In this document: one piece after another, positions 6,874-7,939 of the stretch
Position numbering within the stretch: the stretch's first letter is position 1
Layout of the letters: each line of letters begins with the position of its first letter
Source: Clostridia bacterium
GTDB taxonomy: Bacteria; Bacillota; Clostridia; Oscillospirales; CAG-272
Reading direction: 5' to 3'
Length of the DNA: 7,939 bases
Assembly (NCBI GenBank): GCA_017625275.1
Contig: JAGALI010000232.1
Location: forward strand, 1 to 7,939
Translations under genes and position numbers: made by a program
The notes under the pieces: model-generated
What the model saw: only the letters and a program-made list of their open reading frames with translations
Databases searched by the model: none
Told to the model about the DNA's origin: nothing

Positions 6874-7939
6874 TTATTCAACTTCAAATTCGACAACAGA
6901 AGCAATATTTTCAAGACAATACAAATTGCATTCAATATAAAATGCTTCGCTGTCGTAATATGTTTTTAATTTCTTTGAAATTAACTCTGCATCCTTTGTT
7001 TGTATATCCATTTCAGCTCTTAATTTAGAAAAAGCCAAATCCACAGTCTGAGAATATGTGTGAGTAACCTCGACTGTTTCATACTCTTTAAAATATGTGG
7101 TGGTGATTTCAATTGGCAATTCAATAGCTCCAAAGAGGCAAAGCTTTTCTTTCCTTTCTATTTTATCACAAAACTCGCTATAATTTCTATACTTTAATAA
7201 AAAATTTATTGGTTTTGAAAAGATTTTTACACTTTTTTTCTCGTAAACCTTTCCGGTGTAAACCTTTTCAGTCGTTTTTAAAGGCATTTTTATAAAAATT
7301 GGCTTGTTTACATATGCCATTATGACTCCGTCTGCATGAGCATATCTGACTCCTTGAGATTGCGAGTTTAAAACTCCTGTTATTAGTAAATCACCTTTTT
7401 TTACAACATCACCAATAGATACTACCTTTTTGCCATTGTAAAGCTGAACAAGGGCAATTTGAGCGTCGTATTTGGCTATCACATTAGAATATGTAGTTTT
7501 GTTGCTTAATGAGTCTTTTTGTCTTTCCCTAACATGAACAGTCGCTACATTTCCAGAAATATTAATTGAAACCCACGAAATATTGTCCGAGGCAAGTAAA
7601 AATTTATTATGTATCGTATCATAATTTACATTAGGAATAAATTTGCCTAAAGAAAAGCCAGCATTTTCAAGCTGTAAGATGATTTCTTCATCAGGCACAT
7701 TTTTATTACCCTCAATATCTATTCTCCACACAAAAAGAGATGAGGCGTAAACCGACAAAAGCAAAAACAAAGCACCTAAAAATATGCCATATCGTTTTTC
7801 ATATTTTCTTAAAAAAGGAATTAATCCCTTGCTTTTACTAAATTTCGCCACTATTCCATTTTTTTGAAACAAAGATTCATATTTTAATTTATTTTTTGGA
7901 GATATTGTTATTTCTAAATCTAGGGACTCTAAAATTTTA
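6874..7939 (-). CDS. yqfD: Sporulation membrane protein YqfD, N-terminus cut off by window edge
   Basis: Bitopic membrane protein family of spore-forming Firmicutes, usually made in the mother cell as part of the YqfC-YqfD pair; its molecular role is poorly known. 354 residues are visible and the frame is open to the right edge, so the start is outside. A TTG at 7870-7872 is in frame, but 22 further codons precede it without a stop, and the family's cytoplasmic N-terminal region is longer than that start would allow. A single hydrophobic segment lies about 30 residues into the TTG-bounded part (visible residues 51-70, GIFLGALFLLLSVYASSLFV). It is followed by WRIDIEGNKNVPDEEI, a POTRA-like opening of the extracytoplasmic domain. 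Blocks ISWVSI, YTGKVYEKK and GDLLITGV match the YqfD family. phoH follows after 9 bases, the usual order. Confidence 0.92.
   Translation of the reverse strand, partial: KILESLDLEITISPKNKLKYESLFQKNGIVAKFSKSKGLIPFLRKYEKRYGIFLGALFLLLSVYASSLFVWRIDIEGNKNVPDEEIILQLENAGFSLGKFIPNVNYDTIHNKFLLASDNISWVSINISGNVATVHVRERQKDSLSNKTTYSNVIAKYDAQIALVQLYNGKKVVSIGDVVKKGDLLITGVLNSQSQGVRYAHADGVIMAYVNKPIFIKMPLKTTEKVYTGKVYEKKSVKIFSKPINFLLKYRNYSEFCDKIERKEKLCLFGAIELPIEITTTYFKEYETVEVTHTYSQTVDLAFSKLRAEMDIQTKDAELISKKLKTYYDSEAFYIECNLYCLENIASVVEFEVE

Noticed and set aside
7870..7872. TTG as a start codon for yqfD
   Set aside because: The reading frame stays open for 22 more codons to the window edge, no good ribosome binding site precedes the TTG, and the YqfD family has a longer cytoplasmic N-terminal region. 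The gene is treated as truncated by the window.
1..7939. CRISPR arrays, tRNA/rRNA genes, insertion sequences, prophage or defence genes
   Set aside because: No regular direct repeats, cloverleaf structures, transposase-like frames or terminal inverted repeats were seen; nearly all sequence is accounted for by seven conserved genes.

Overview
The window is an AT-rich stretch of chromosome with all of its genes on the minus strand, so it reads from right to left. Gene content and order (yqfD, phoH, ybeY, era, recO) are those of the conserved Firmicutes housekeeping cluster. The sporulation protein YqfD, the AT-rich composition and the AGGAG-type ribosome binding sites point to a spore-forming or spore-derived member of the Clostridia. 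Placement in a gut-type family (Oscillospirales or Lachnospiraceae relatives) is an inference only; no 16S or other marker is present.

From the right edge (7939) to 1348 lies one tightly packed set of six genes: yqfD (5' end outside the window), phoH, ybeY, era, recO and mutS2. Gaps are 9, 1 and 13 bases, and there are two stop/start overlaps (TAATG between ybeY and era, ATGA between era and recO), so these are almost certainly one transcript. A strong intrinsic terminator at 1320-1348, whose stem touches the mutS2 stop codon, closes the unit. No promoter for it is visible, so transcription must begin to the right of the window.

Left of the terminator is an AT-rich spacer (1181-1319). It carries a well-formed sigma-A promoter and an interrupted palindrome upstream of that promoter. 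It is followed by a separate gene, rhamnulokinase (rhaB), which runs off the left edge. That gene probably opens an L-rhamnose catabolic operon whose other members lie outside the window.

The operon mixes ribosome biology with DNA repair. YbeY acts in 16S rRNA 3'-end maturation and rRNA quality control, and Era in 30S assembly. PhoH is an RNA-associated ATPase family, RecO a recombination mediator, and MutS2 is linked in recent work on Bacillus to rescue of collided ribosomes. YqfD is a spore-formation membrane protein. I see no CRISPR array, transposon, phage gene or tRNA, and no clear undescribed system. The points worth a second look are the shortened phoH-ybeY-era arrangement, mutS2 inside the ribosome-maturation operon, and the rhaB control region.
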